Assembly (NCBI GenBank): GCA_011033025.1
Contig: WFMF01000395.1
Coordinates: forward strand, 103,374-167,373
From: Beroe forskalii
Taxonomy: Eukaryota; Ctenophora; Nuda; Beroida; Beroidae
Direction of reading: 5' to 3'
Length of the DNA: 64,000 nt
This document shows, in pieces, positions 17,801 to 28,490 of this stretch; positions within the stretch are counted from its first letter, which is position 1, and each line of letters starts with the position of its first letter. A model generated the notes under the pieces. The model saw only the letters and a program-made list of their open reading frames with translations, did not search any database and was not told the DNA's origin. Made by a program: the position numbers and the translations under genes.

Positions 17801-18244
17801 ATACTCGACACCATTGTACATTCAATACTTGACACCTTTGTACATTCAATACTTGACACCTTTGTACATTCAATACTTGACACCTTTGTACATTCAATAC
17901 TTGACACCATTGTACATTCAATACTTGACACCTTTGTACATTCAATACTTGACACCTTTGTACAACAACATTCCACAGTTCCACGTTTGACACCAGATTA
18001 CATTCCAAACTTGACATTATTGTACGTCCCACAATTTACAATATCACTCCCATTCAATATGTTTAGAGGTTTAGTATCCAACATAGTTCAATTTCAAAAT
18101 ATTGTAAATCTCGATTTAAATGAAATTGGGTGTTGACAGTGGTATTCAAGTTCAACAGGATACTCACGGTTTTGCCTGACAGCTGGTGAAATTGTCTTGT
18201 ACCGCTGTTGTACAAACTGATCCCATTTTCAGATGCGTGCCTCT
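14788..18244 (-). CDS. Unrecognised spliced gene, at least four phase-matched exons
   Basis: Exons on the minus strand: 18244-18168 (weakest), 16054-15995, 15889-15804, 15494-15232 and 15030-14788. Donors are GTGAGT, GTAGGT, GTAAGT and GTAAGT; each acceptor ends in AG after pyrimidines. Phases agree at every junction, and the last four exons give ~217 residues. Features: acidic segment (AAVPELEEPAG), a charged helix with heptad character (EQTARLLEVSQRNRRRESEV, HTIQKLIQRIH), a basic C-terminal helix (EERLTRVRRQSQSEYQKRL) and a final SQLTEVSS. It is probably a coiled-coil protein. I do not recognise the family and no start codon was identified. Consistent splice phases make chance unlikely. Confidence 0.6.
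16906..16952. repeat. 47-nt perfect palindrome at the edge of the minisatellite
   Basis: Arms of 23 nt (GACACCTTTGTACATTTAAC + act and its complement) flank a single central A. The arm is one unit of the adjacent 24-bp repeat, so the palindrome marks an inversion of repeat units at the array edge. Confidence 0.9.
16953..18010. repeat. 24-bp minisatellite with 216-bp higher-order repeat
   Basis: The unit is acattcaatacttgacacc + (a/t)ttgt. More than 40 copies lie in an intron of the minus-strand gene. Variant units (atactagac, then atactcgac) recur at 17565 and 17781, exactly 216 bp or nine units apart, showing block duplication. As 24 is divisible by 3, the array gives long open frames (193 and 160 codons) that are not genes. 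Confidence 0.9.
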
Positions 18245-18249
18245 CTTAG

Positions 18250-19800
18250 AATGAAGACACTAAACTTAAAGCACTAAGTAGCCCTGCTTTCAGTTTGAGG
18301 AAGCTATATTGTTTCTGCTCGGGCTCCTGATTTATTTCGACAGTGAAGAGGTTCCATCTTCGAGAAACAAAATCCTAATAATATGAGTGGTATTGGTAAT
18401 CAAAGTGATTGATCCTGCCAGAAAACTAAAAAAAATAGTTAATTTTGGTAAGTCATTAAGACGTAAATGTTGACAATCCAAACTTTGAGCTGAGTCGCAG
18501 AAGCAGGAGTAAACTTAAAGTGATGCACCGAAATAAAAGGCACCGGCAAAATTTCACGAACAAATCCTAATAAAGATGAATGATGAAGGTGGCACTTTCT
18601 GCTCCCTAAAATTCTCATTATCATATAATTATATAAGTTACAAATTGCTTGGTAATCTCAACACCTGCTTGATTGTCAAAGCACGAATTATCCGCTTCAA
18701 GAAGATTAATTTTGTGTTATAGGTGCGTATAAAATCGCAAATCATTCTTACTGACTTCAAAGCAATCGTCCTGCCAACTCCGTATCATTCATCTTTATGT
18801 AAAATCATAAGTTCGATTAATTAGACAAAATTTTAAGCTGCAGTACTTACCCTTAGGTATTATTAGGAAAAAATTCCTAGGCCTTAGAAGCTTATGGTAA
18901 ATTTTGGAACCATCTAATAGTCACAAATCAAATTATCGGAAATGGCGGTCGTGTCACGTGGAAATTTTAGATGTTCTCAGAATGAATAAATTCCTAGCGG
19001 ACGATCCATTTTCAGCTGCAATATTGTCAATTTATGGTTACAATCAAAAATGCCAACAGGTTTTTTATAAATAAAATATTTTCAATACTGCAGAATCCAT
19101 TTCCATTCTTTTCAAGACTTTTGCTTTACAATTTTCCATTCTGCCAAAAAATAATTAAACAAATATAATCCTCAATTGATCATAATGCTGTCTCTGCCGT
19201 CAGTAACACTGTTGCAACTTGCATGTTAGTAAAACTGTTAGTGTTACTTTTGCTGTGACACGTAATCTGAAAGCTGTGCTCTAAACTGGAGCGCATTAAC
19301 ACTAAAGCAAGGAGAGGTGCATGACAATTTCAGATCAACACACACTCCATACGCATCAAACGTGATCTACTGCACCATCTACTATATACGTTACCATGGT
19401 AACCCTAAACAATTATTACCACAAGGGTTAAACAACCTCTATATAGGACCTTGTTACGTGGCTTTACTTAAGGTGAGCCATAATTGGCAATTTCTAATTG
19501 GTCCGTCAAAATTCCGTTCAGGTTTTGAGATGCTAGGTATCCTGCCGAGCATTGCTCGGAACAAACAGACAGAAACTGAAAGAGAAATTTCAAGTTGAAT
19601 TTGAAATGATTTGAGCGACTTCACTAATTTCTCTCCACTTCCATCTCATATCTTATACTTATAGGTGCTTATAGCTATTCTAGCAAGCACGAAGAATCAG
19701 AAACAACAAACAAGATATTTCAAATAAAATTTTCCTACTCTGACTCTGAGACTGAAGGGAGAATGCGACATATGCAATTGCATTTGCACAATTGCTTAAA
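18250..19800. other. Intergenic or intronic stretch, no supported gene
   Basis: AT-rich, with short chance frames only. A minus-strand ATG near 18355 (MEPLHCRNKSG) might be a first exon of the gene ending at 14788, but no donor site follows, so it is not called. Confidence 0.3.
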
Positions 19801-19913
19801 ATGTAGGGGCCATCCACAGTCCACTATCCAGAAATGAGCTCATCAAAAATCGGCCTTTTTTGAAGTAGAACATACATACTACCTCATCACATTCACTACC
19901 TTATCATTTGCCG

Positions 19914-19982
19914 TATGTATCCGTATGTAATTTTATCTTTCCCAAATGATTTGGGAAAGATAAAATTACATACGGATACATA
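19914..19982. repeat. 69-nt perfect palindrome
   Basis: Arms of 34 nt around a single G. The centre is TTTCCCAAATGATTTGGGAAA in essence; the outer part is TATGTATCCGTATGTAATTT and its complement. It lies just inside the left end of the composite element and may form a cruciform. Confidence 0.9.
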
Positions 19983-20270
19983 CCCCAACCTCATCTCATC
20001 ATTTCAAGATTTATGTTGCTTCACTCGTTCAATATGAAATTGAAAGGCTGATGTGACAACACTACTGCAATTTGAAATTAAAAATGGTTTCAGTGTACCG
20101 GCATCGTCCCATTTTACTTTTAGAACGAGTGGTTGATGATGTCAAAATTTCGCCATTTATCAGTTTTCTTGTGCGTGTTAATTTAGCAGCTCGCTTATCA
20201 GTACATTGCAACTTGTTGCACGCACTCAGCACAGGCTACTGTACACGGCTGTGTACACTGTGTATTGGAT

Positions 20271-21365
20271 ATGGAATTCTCTCTAGAGAAGTTGTACGAT
20301 GTGGAAAATGAAGTCGAAGCAGTTTTCAGTTCTACGCTTGGTGTAAAGTGGGGAGAAGTAAACAAGACTACAGTGACGAGGTGTGATAAAGGAACTCTGT
20401 CAAGTTTGGTAATATCAGCAGTCAAAGTTCTTGTGAAGAGTAAAGACATTTTGCGATCAGCAGCAGTTCATGTTGAGCAGTTAAAGAAAGATCAACTGCA
20501 GAACCAGAAAACCTTGCTCCGACTGCAAGATGATCTGATACAGAGCAGAAACGAACAGGTTGAAGCTGTGCAGAAGACGGTGAAAAGTGAGATAAGGAGC
20601 TTCAGCGACGTGGTGAAACAGGGGTCCAAGGAGAAGATCACGAAGCAGGAGCTGAAAGCTGCAGTAAAATCCGCTGTATCCGATGATGACCGCAGGAAGG
20701 GAGTGATGGTGTTTGGACTGGAGGAGAGCGCAGGTGAGGTGCTGAAAGACAGGGTGGAGGAGATGCTCGGCGTTTGCAGTGCGACAGGAAACCCTACTGT
20801 GAGTGATTGTTATCGTGTTGGAGCAGTCAAAGCAGGAGCTGTGAGACCAGTGAAAGCGCTATTCCACAGCAACGAAGCAGCATCGATGGTGTTGAGGAAT
20901 GCTTCATCACTGCGGGGGACACGATTCAGTCGGGTCTACATCTCCCCAGACAGGACCAGTGAAGAACGGGAGGTTAGGAAGGGACTCGTGACGCAGTTGA
21001 AGGAGAAGATCAGCACCGAACCACAGCGCTACCACTACATCAGCAACGGTTCCGTGTGTAGCCGAGAGAAGGAAGCAGAATCCTCCCCTCCGTCTTCAGC
21101 TAGCCCTTCATCAGACGCAGTTCCTGAGACAGCCCCTACGACAGCTACCACCAACTCTACGCCCTCTGCTACCGCTCCAGCAGTCGCTTCTGGACACCGT
21201 GCAGCCGTCTCAAGGACTGAGACTCCAGTCTCCACCCCGAGACCAGTACGGCAGTCCGGTACACAGGACACTATCCGGACTGTAACCTCACGACCCTGGG
21301 TAGAACTGGCAGAACATCCGCCACCCCATTCGTTGCCGAACTTTTTCAGAAGATCATGTGGCTGA
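20271..21365 (+). CDS. LINE ORF1-like protein, 364 aa
   Basis: The first ATG of the frame gives MEFSLEKLYDVENEVEAVF. Residues ~60-125 form a coiled coil rich in K/E/Q (VEQLKKDQLQNQKTLLRLQD). Residues ~140-245 resemble the RRM-like and C-terminal part of non-LTR retrotransposon ORF1 proteins: RRKGVMVFGLEE, then DCYRVGAVKAG, VRPVKALFHS, and FSRVYISPDRTSEEREVRKG. The tail is Ser/Thr/Pro/Ala-rich and likely disordered. In the family this is an RNA-binding trimeric chaperone of the retrotransposition complex. No endonuclease or reverse transcriptase follows; the frame is intact. The nucleotide sequence ends in a LINE-type simple repeat tail. Confidence 0.75.
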   Translation: MEFSLEKLYDVENEVEAVFSSTLGVKWGEVNKTTVTRCDKGTLSSLVISAVKVLVKSKDILRSAAVHVEQLKKDQLQNQKTLLRLQDDLIQSRNEQVEAVQKTVKSEIRSFSDVVKQGSKEKITKQELKAAVKSAVSDDDRRKGVMVFGLEESAGEVLKDRVEEMLGVCSATGNPTVSDCYRVGAVKAGAVRPVKALFHSNEAASMVLRNASSLRGTRFSRVYISPDRTSEEREVRKGLVTQLKEKISTEPQRYHYISNGSVCSREKEAESSPPSSASPSSDAVPETAPTTATTNSTPSATAPAVASGHRAAVSRTETPVSTPRPVRQSGTQDTIRTVTSRPWVELAEHPPPHSLPNFFRRSCG

Positions 21366-21858
21366 TTAGTGATTTATTCAAGTTTTTTGTGTGTGCTGTT
21401 ATGTGTGATGCTTTATGTTTTAGCTAAGAGTGGCAATCCGGCCGCAACGTCACATGAACACATGCATTAATTTGGCATCTCGTGTGATATGCTGGTTGAT
21501 TTATTCAGTTTTATTGTCATAATTATATTTATTTCAAAGCCCTTATGGGTACCCCACCGTGGGTTTTGAACGAAATGAACGAACGAAAGTGATGAGCTCA
21601 TCATTTTGTAAACCTACATACATACAACCTCATCATTTCCAAAACATACAATTACATACATACCCAAGTGATGAGCTCATTTCTGGATGGCCCCTTACCT
21701 TATCCGTATCGGTATCGGTATCTACTATCTGATCATTTACAGTCAGTTAACCCTGAACACCTCAGCGAAATTGTCCATGAAAAATAAGTCCGGTATTTTC
21801 TTTAAAATTTAGAGACGCCAATTTTCTGAATTCATCTCTTTTAAATACGCTCATTTAA

Positions 21859-23660
21859 AGGGGTAGTTCACTATAGAATTGACTTTTAAGAAAATTAAAA
21901 TGGTTATGATTTTATCACTTCTCACGTTGCATGTTATACAATGGTGAAATCCCCATGCCTCTATCTCAATTAGGCCACGAATTATTGCGGTTTATAGATT
22001 TCAGCGCGATGACGTCACGTGGGCACAACAGGTTGCGGCACAGCGTTACAATACGTGTGAAATCTATGTATTGTGCTGATATAATATAGAAGTATAGAGG
22101 TGTTAAATTGGGTACAACTGTCGGAATTTCAGTTGATCGTTTAAAATATTGTTTTCTTCAATGTTTGCAATTGTAATGAACTATAAATTTCAAGTAGTCG
22201 TATGCAAGAAAAGAGTAATATTGACCAATCATTATGATTAGTATTACACACATATTTAGTTGCAAAATGATTACACGCTATAAGTATATAGTATACTTCT
22301 TGAATCATGATATGTGTAGACTGTACCTACCTATCGAGTCATAATATGTACCGTAGATTCATCATTCAACAATGTTCTTGTTTTTCTGATAAATTTTCAT
22401 CCAACAGTGCATTTAGTAGTGTAGACTGACAATATATCAAAAAAGCAAAAATTTGATTGTATGGAAATACCTTTATTGTCCATCTCTGCCCTTTGGTCAT
22501 GTATGTGCTACTACCTTTACTGTGAGAATCGTATTACTATCAAATTGCCCTGTTTTTCTACCCCATCTAAATAAACCTTAGTGTCTGTTGTAGGATTCTA
22601 GCCCATAAAAATGTGGTAAGAATCGCTGACACGACAACAGTAGCCATCTTCAGGCGGAAGATCGTCGGAAGATTGTCTTTACTGTTTCTTACACTTGTGT
22701 TAGTCCCCTCATTCTCTGAACTGTCGTTTTAACATTCATATCCAACTGATCAACTGAAGCCGGCTTTTCGTCAGCTTGCCCTTGGTTGAGACTTGAATCT
22801 AATAATATTGTGTCGTAGCAACCAGTAGTTAGTACTGCCGTGTTCCTTGCTGTCCTATCTTCAAACTCACTTCCTGCTATAATATTTGAGCCATTTGAAT
22901 CTTGTAAAGTTGTCAGGTTTATCTTCTTTTGAGCAGCTTGAAAGGGAGTGACCGTCGCAGCTTTCAGAAATCATTATACTATTTTACCTGCTTACTTACA
23001 ACAATAGCTTATAGGTCATCATCACAGTTTAATCATAGTTGACATTGTGTTGTGGTGTGTTGTATATAAACTCTATTAAAGTGCCATAAATTACTGTCAG
23101 ATACATTTATGGGTGTTGTGAAAGCTGAATTACTAAGCGTGAGTGGTACTACAGTATCATTCCTGTGATGTACATTTACACATTCACTGTGTCCACAGAT
23201 ATTTATTTAAAAGTTAACATGAATCATGATCATACGTGCAATACAGGATGTAAAATACAATATTATTCAGTATTGTGAGTTGTGACATATATTCAGGTGC
23301 CTTTTTTTCCACCCTGAATCCTGTTACCTCTTTATTGCTTGTGTTAATAAGTACCTACATTACCTACATCATGGGTTGAGAGAAAGTTTAATTTCAATAA
23401 TGAAAAACAAAAAGTAATTCAAAATACACAAAACTTTCGGCAGGAAAAACACATAATATATTACCTTTCACATAGCGTATCTGATAGCGTTTGTTGCGGT
23501 GATGTGCCCACGTGACGTCATCGCGCCATAACATAAAGGTGCGATTTCTCGCGATCAGAGTAACTTAGAAACACAGGGATTTCACTAAACATATGTTTGC
23601 AGTAATGGAAGATAAAATAGAACATAAAAAGTGACACTTTTTCTAGAGTGTACTACCCCT
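21859..23660. mobile_element. Non-autonomous DNA element with TTAA target duplication
   Basis: The ends are TTAA|AGGGGTAGTTCACT and (reverse complement) AGGGGTAGTACACT|TTAA, with TTAA at 21855-21858 and 23661-23664. Inverted similarity continues inwards for ~200 bp (GCGATGACGTCACGTGGGCA near 22008 against TGCCCACGTGACGTCATCGC near 23505). There is no transposase. The TTAA site fits piggyBac-like or Kolobok-type elements; the terminal bases do not settle which. Confidence 0.65.
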
Positions 23661-23779
23661 TTAAATTAAATGTTAAACTTAAACTTAAAGTTTAAGGGGG
23701 TTCACCTCTGATATTGTTGGAAAAGTGAAAACAAACTTTTGGGATAGGAGTTTAGGATAGCTTTGACATCAACCAACAT

Positions 23780-24115
23780 TTTTTACTGCGGGAGACTCCC
23801 GATCCCGCGCCGAGAGCCCAGGGAGTACTCCGAGAGTTCCCCGGGATTACTCCGAGTTTCCCCGGCCCCCGGGAGTATAGGACTCCGAATCCGAAAATCC
23901 TCCGCGGGAGTACTCCGAGAGTCCCCCGGGACGGGGAATACTCCGAGAGTCCTAGTCCCCCGGGAGTACTCCGAGAGTCCCGGGTCCCCCGGGAGAACTC
24001 CGAGAGTCCCCTTTAAGTACTCCAAGAGTCGAAGTCCCCGGGAGTGCTTCGAGAGTGACGAGAGCTAGAGTCCCCCAGGAGTACTCCGAGAGTCCCCCGG
24101 GAGTACTCCTTGCTA
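23780..24115. repeat. GC-rich minisatellite (CCCCCGGGAGTACTCCGAGAGT)
   Basis: About twelve irregular units built on CCGGGAGTACTCCGAGAGTC. The words CCCGGG and GAGTACTC are palindromic. Overlapping open frames on both strands are repeat translations. Confidence 0.8.
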
Positions 24116-24149
24116 AAAGTAAACACGTATATCCCTGTTTGCGTACACA

Positions 24150-24880
24150 CACCTATGCGTAGGGGTCAGACAACGTCTGACAACCTATGCGGGCTTAGGA
24201 AGCGCGGAAGAGTACTTCGAGAGGCCTCTAGAGGGCCCCAGTTGTCTGACGTCGCGCGCGAGGAGGTCAGGAGGTCAAGTCCCCAGGGAGTCCTACGCCG
24301 CTTCGGCGGACGCGCGCGCGCCCGCCGCGAAGGCTAGAGGTCAGACACTGACACCGTCTTGCTAAACACGTCTATACTGTGTGGCTCGCGCGGCGCGTAC
24401 ACACACCTATGCGGGCTTAGGAATACTTCCCCTGACCAGGGGCGTGGTTTTACTTTTACTGTTTTAGCGCTTGTTTTCTTCAATTGCTCGAGACGACGCG
24501 ACACCCCTGGTTAGGGGAAGATAAACACCCCGGCACTGGTTGCTAAACACGTATACCGGCCTGTTATCGTATACCCCTAATAGCTCCTATTCGTAGGATA
24601 TGCAGATGTCACCCTACCCTCGCGCGCGGCGCAACGTTCCACATTTGCACGTCACTTTGCGCTCTCACCAGAGTCAGAAGAAATCGTAGGATGTTACCCT
24701 ACCCTCGCGCGCGGCGCAACGTTCCACATTTGGACGTCACTTTGCAACCTCGCCCGGGTTGATAGCCATCCAGTCAGAAGAAATAGACGGGGCAACGTCC
24801 GTCGACAAAAGAAATAGACGGGCAACGTCCGTCGAGCTCCTATTTGTGAGCCCAAGGTACATCATACTAGCAAAAATCTA
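24150..24880. repeat. Dispersed repeat block (TCAGACAACGTCTGA and GGCGCAACGTTCCACATT families)
   Basis: It contains ggggtcagacaacgtctgac at 24162 and two copies of gcgcggcgcaacgttccaca (24625, 24710), followed by gacgggcaacgtccgtcga. The same words recur in either orientation at 33255-33475 and 35090-35360. No coding is credible. This is a nested mosaic of short elements. Confidence 0.6.
24427..24519. mobile_element. 93-bp MITE-like element
   Basis: The ends TTCCCCTGACCAGGGG and CCCCTGGTTAGGGGAA are inverted repeats with two differences. Lies inside the dispersed repeat block. No target duplication was resolved. Confidence 0.5.
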
Positions 24881-27144
24881 AATGAAAACCAAATCTAAAA
24901 TACCATAAACGTACAAAAAACGGTGCGTCTCCCATGTTAACTGGAGCCTTAATTATCTATGACAATGACGTCACTCAGAAAAATATAATTAAGCGCATCT
25001 ATCGACAGACGTTGCCCTGTCTATTTCTTCTGACTGAATGAAATAAAAATTGAATGAAACAAAAATTGAAATTTCATGCCATTTAACAAAAACATTGAAT
25101 AATTCAATATCAGAGCGAATATGGGATGGAATAATTAATTAATTGTTGCCTTAAGGTGGTTAATATGGTTTTTCTGGGCAAGGTTTATAGACTATTATGT
25201 ATAATGGTCAACAATTATCCCATAGTGTAATCTTACATGTAGCCAATTATTACAAAGTCTGGGGCATAGGAATCACACTTGCTGGGGCTATTGTGTGAAC
25301 CGAAACAGAGAATGTAAGACTAAGTCAAGCCAATAGTTATATGTTAAGCAAGGTGAGGAGTTGATTCTAAGTGGCTACTGTGTAAGATTCACTAGGATGG
25401 ACAGTTTTGAGGTGTTGGATAGGGTAGATAAAGTAAATTTTAACTAGAGACTTAAATGAAAATATTTATAAGAACTTTATTGAATCATAATTCACACGCA
25501 TATTTACTTTCAAGCATTTAATTATATATAAACATACGAAATTATACTATATACCTTTCAAACTTACACAACAATACCTTTAGTACCAAAACTATCACCT
25601 GGACAAGGACACCACCTGGACCTGAATTTGGGATAATGTGGTCGTCATTAGTATCTAGACAAGAAGTGGTTACTAGGGTAGTTGCATGTGAATTCTGCAA
25701 TAATTGAATAAGGTTTAGAAATAAGGTTTCGAAATAAGGTTTAAAATCTTATGCTCATTAGCATAAACGACTCAGCCTCAATCAGGGTGCTTTGAGGTTT
25801 TTGATGTTGAAGTCATGTGATGGGAGCCATTCGGCAGATGTTGACTTTGCAATCGGCGCCGATCAGCGCTGATCAGCGCCGATCCACCGCCGATCGGCGC
25901 TGATCAGCGCTGATCGGCGCTGATCGCGCTGATCAGCGCTGATCGGGCCCGATCAGCGCTGATCAGCGACACCGCCGATCAGCGCTGATCAGCGCTGATC
26001 AGCGCCGATCAGAAATTTCAAAATTCTCATCGGCGGTCGTCGGCGCTGATCGGCGCTGATCAGCGCCGATCAGCGCTGATCAGCGCTGATCGGCGATCAA
26101 TCAGCGCTGATCAGCGCCGATCAGCGCTGATGGCCTAAAATCAGCGCTGATTAGCGCTGATCAGCGCCGACCAAAACACCTGCATAAGAGCCTTTGTAAA
26201 CGCCATTTTTCCTCATCGGCGCTGATCAGCGCTGATCAGCGCCGATCAGCGCTGATCGCCAACTTGATAAATTTGAACTGATATGGACATTTGGGCGTGT
26301 TTGCCTCAAAAATATAATTCCTGCTGGCCGTGCAGGTGACATTTTACGGCAATTCCTCGCACAGGGCTGTAACATTAACATCAACAATCACATCAACAAC
26401 AACATGAACCAGTTTTACGATACAGTTATGCATTGACGTGACACTGACAGTAGAACCGTTACAAGTACAACACAGTTTCATTTCCACGACACAGTTACAC
26501 CGTTACGACACAGTAGAACCGTTACGATTAAGTCACACCGTTACGACAGTACGACACAGTAACACCGTTATAACGACACAGTAACATCGTTACTACAAGT
26601 ACACAGTAACACCGTTACGACACAGTAACCGCAGTAACACCCGTACAACACTGTAAGTGTAACACCGTTGTCAAACATTGTCTGACCCCCTCTTGCCTCC
26701 GACGGGGGCACGCCGTCTGAAATAATGTTCAGACGACGTCTCACAATAACACCGTTACGACACAGTAGAACCGTTTCAATACAGTAACAGTAACGTTACG
26801 ACACAGTTTAACACTGTAACGACATTGTAACACCGTTACGACACAGTTACACCTTTACAGCACAATAACGTCGTTACAACACAATAACACCGTTACGAAA
26901 CAGTAAAGCAACTACGACACAGTCACATCGTTATGACACAGTAACACTAATACCGTTACAACACAGTTTCATTCTTACGACACAGTAACACTGTTACAAC
27001 ACGCAGTAACACCATCACGACACAGTAACACCATCACGACACAGTAACACCCTTACGACACAGTCAGTAGTCACGCAGTGACGGCACAGTAACACCGTTA
27101 CGGCGCAGTTACGCAGTTAGTGTTACGACACAGTTACGAAGTTA

Positions 27145-27303
27145 GGGATCGTTCACATATTACGTGATCAATTTTTGGTCGATTTTAACCCCCCCTCCCC
27201 CTCGTAATCAAGTTTACAGTGGTTTACCTGTTACAATAACATGTAACGTAATAAGTCGGAAACCCCCCTCCTCCTATAGGTGACAACGTATTATTTGAAC
27301 GAT
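27145..27303. mobile_element. MITE nested in the left arm of A1
   Basis: The ends are GGGATCGTTCACATATTACG and (complement) ATCGTTCAAATAATACGTTG. The interior has poly-C and poly-G tracts. It is absent from the right arm of A1 but present at the matching place in A2 (63534-63693), so it inserted in one arm of an ancestor and was copied with it. Confidence 0.65.
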
Positions 27304-27964
27304 TATTTACGACACAGTTACGCAGTTACGACATAGTTACACCGTTACGACACACTCACAGTTGACGGGCGATGTCCGACCCTATCAGCAATTCTGAGGT
27401 CCAGCTGTGAAACGTTGCGGCAAGCGCACGAGGGTAGGATATCATACAACGACGTAAGGCTGTTATTACGGTGTTACTGTGTCGTATCGGTGTTATACTG
27501 TCACGACAGCGTGGCTAAATCCTATTTATGCAAACCGCCGATTCGGCGCCGAAGAATCGTCACCTATAGGGGCCTATAGGCGCTTATAATTTTTTATTAA
27601 TGCCTATACGGCGCCTATAGGCGGTACCGCTTTTCGGCGCCTATAGGCGCCGATAGTTTCGATCATCGAATTATCGGCGGTCATCGGCGCCTATAGGCGC
27701 CTATCGGCACCGAAAAGCGCCTATACACCGCTTTTCGGCGACATCAGCGGTTTTCGACCGCCTAAAGGCGCCTTTACGGCCATCACCACCTATAAGCGCC
27801 TATAGGCGCCTATAAGCGCCTATCGTGATATTTTCCATGATCCACGGCCCGGTACGAGTCTGAGTATCGGCGCCTATAGGCGCCGATATTGATCTCTAGC
27901 TATCTGTGTTCTTCCTTATTTTTCGGCGCCTATAGGCGCCGATGAATTAAGGCAGCCCTAAACT

Positions 27965-28490
27965 CCTTAATCGGGCTAGAGTTGGGGTTTGAGTTATGGT
28001 TTGGGTTATGGTTTGGGTTAGGGTTTGGGTTGGGTTAGGGTCTTAGGGTTTGGGTTTGGGTTAGAGTTTGGGTTTGAGTTATGGTTTGGGTTAGGGTTTG
28101 GGTTAGGGTTTGGGTTTGGGTTAGGGTTTGGGTTAGGCTTTGGGTTAGGCTTTGGGTTAGGCTTTGGGTTAGGCTTTGGGTTAGGCTTTGGGTTTGGGTT
28201 AGGGTTTGGGTTAGGGTTTGGGTCAACCCAAAGCCTAACCCAAAGCCTAATCCAAATCCTAACAGTAACCCAAACCCTAACCCTAACCCAAACCCAGAAA
28301 CCCTAACCCAAACCCAAGCCCTAACCCAAACCCTAACCCAAACCCTAACACAATCGGCCCAAACCCAAACCCTAACCCAAACCCTAACCCAAACCCTAAC
28401 CCAAACCCTAACCCAAACCCTAACCCAAACCCTAACCCAAACCCTAACCCAAACCCTAACCCAAACCATTACCCAAACCCTAACTCTAGC
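27965..28490. repeat. Inverted telomere-like core (TTAGGGTTTGGG)n / (CCCAAACCCTAA)n
   Basis: G-rich 12-mers run to ~28222 and then switch to the exact C-rich complement. TTAGGG is the common metazoan telomere hexamer, here alternating with TTTGGG. Open frames of 93-171 codons (WVRVWVRV, LTQTLTQT) are repeat translations. Related tracts occur at 47127-47206 and 59556-59780. Confidence 0.9.

Larger units (their letters stand above)
19806..21698 (+). mobile_element. Composite inverted-repeat element carrying a LINE ORF1
   Basis: The left end reads GGCCATCC ... CCAGAAATGAGCTCATCA and the right end TGATGAGCTCATTTCTGG followed by ATGGCCCC, so the ends are inverted repeats; the left copy has a ~12-bp insertion. 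A second inner pair (tacatacatac/gtatgtatgta text) follows. Between them lies the LINE-like unit 20040-21590, whose 3' end is a gaacgaaatgaacgaacgaa simple tail. The LINE unit probably inserted into a MITE-like element. Confidence 0.5.

Noticed and set aside
17451-18032. 193-codon minus-strand frame with an 8-residue repeat
   Set aside because: The 24-bp minisatellite is a multiple of three, so frames stay open automatically; two frames are open at once with unrelated repeats.
27965-28490. True telomere or chromosome end
   Set aside because: The tract is internal, inverted about its centre and enclosed in an element with an 8-bp target duplication; unique LINE sequence continues on both sides.
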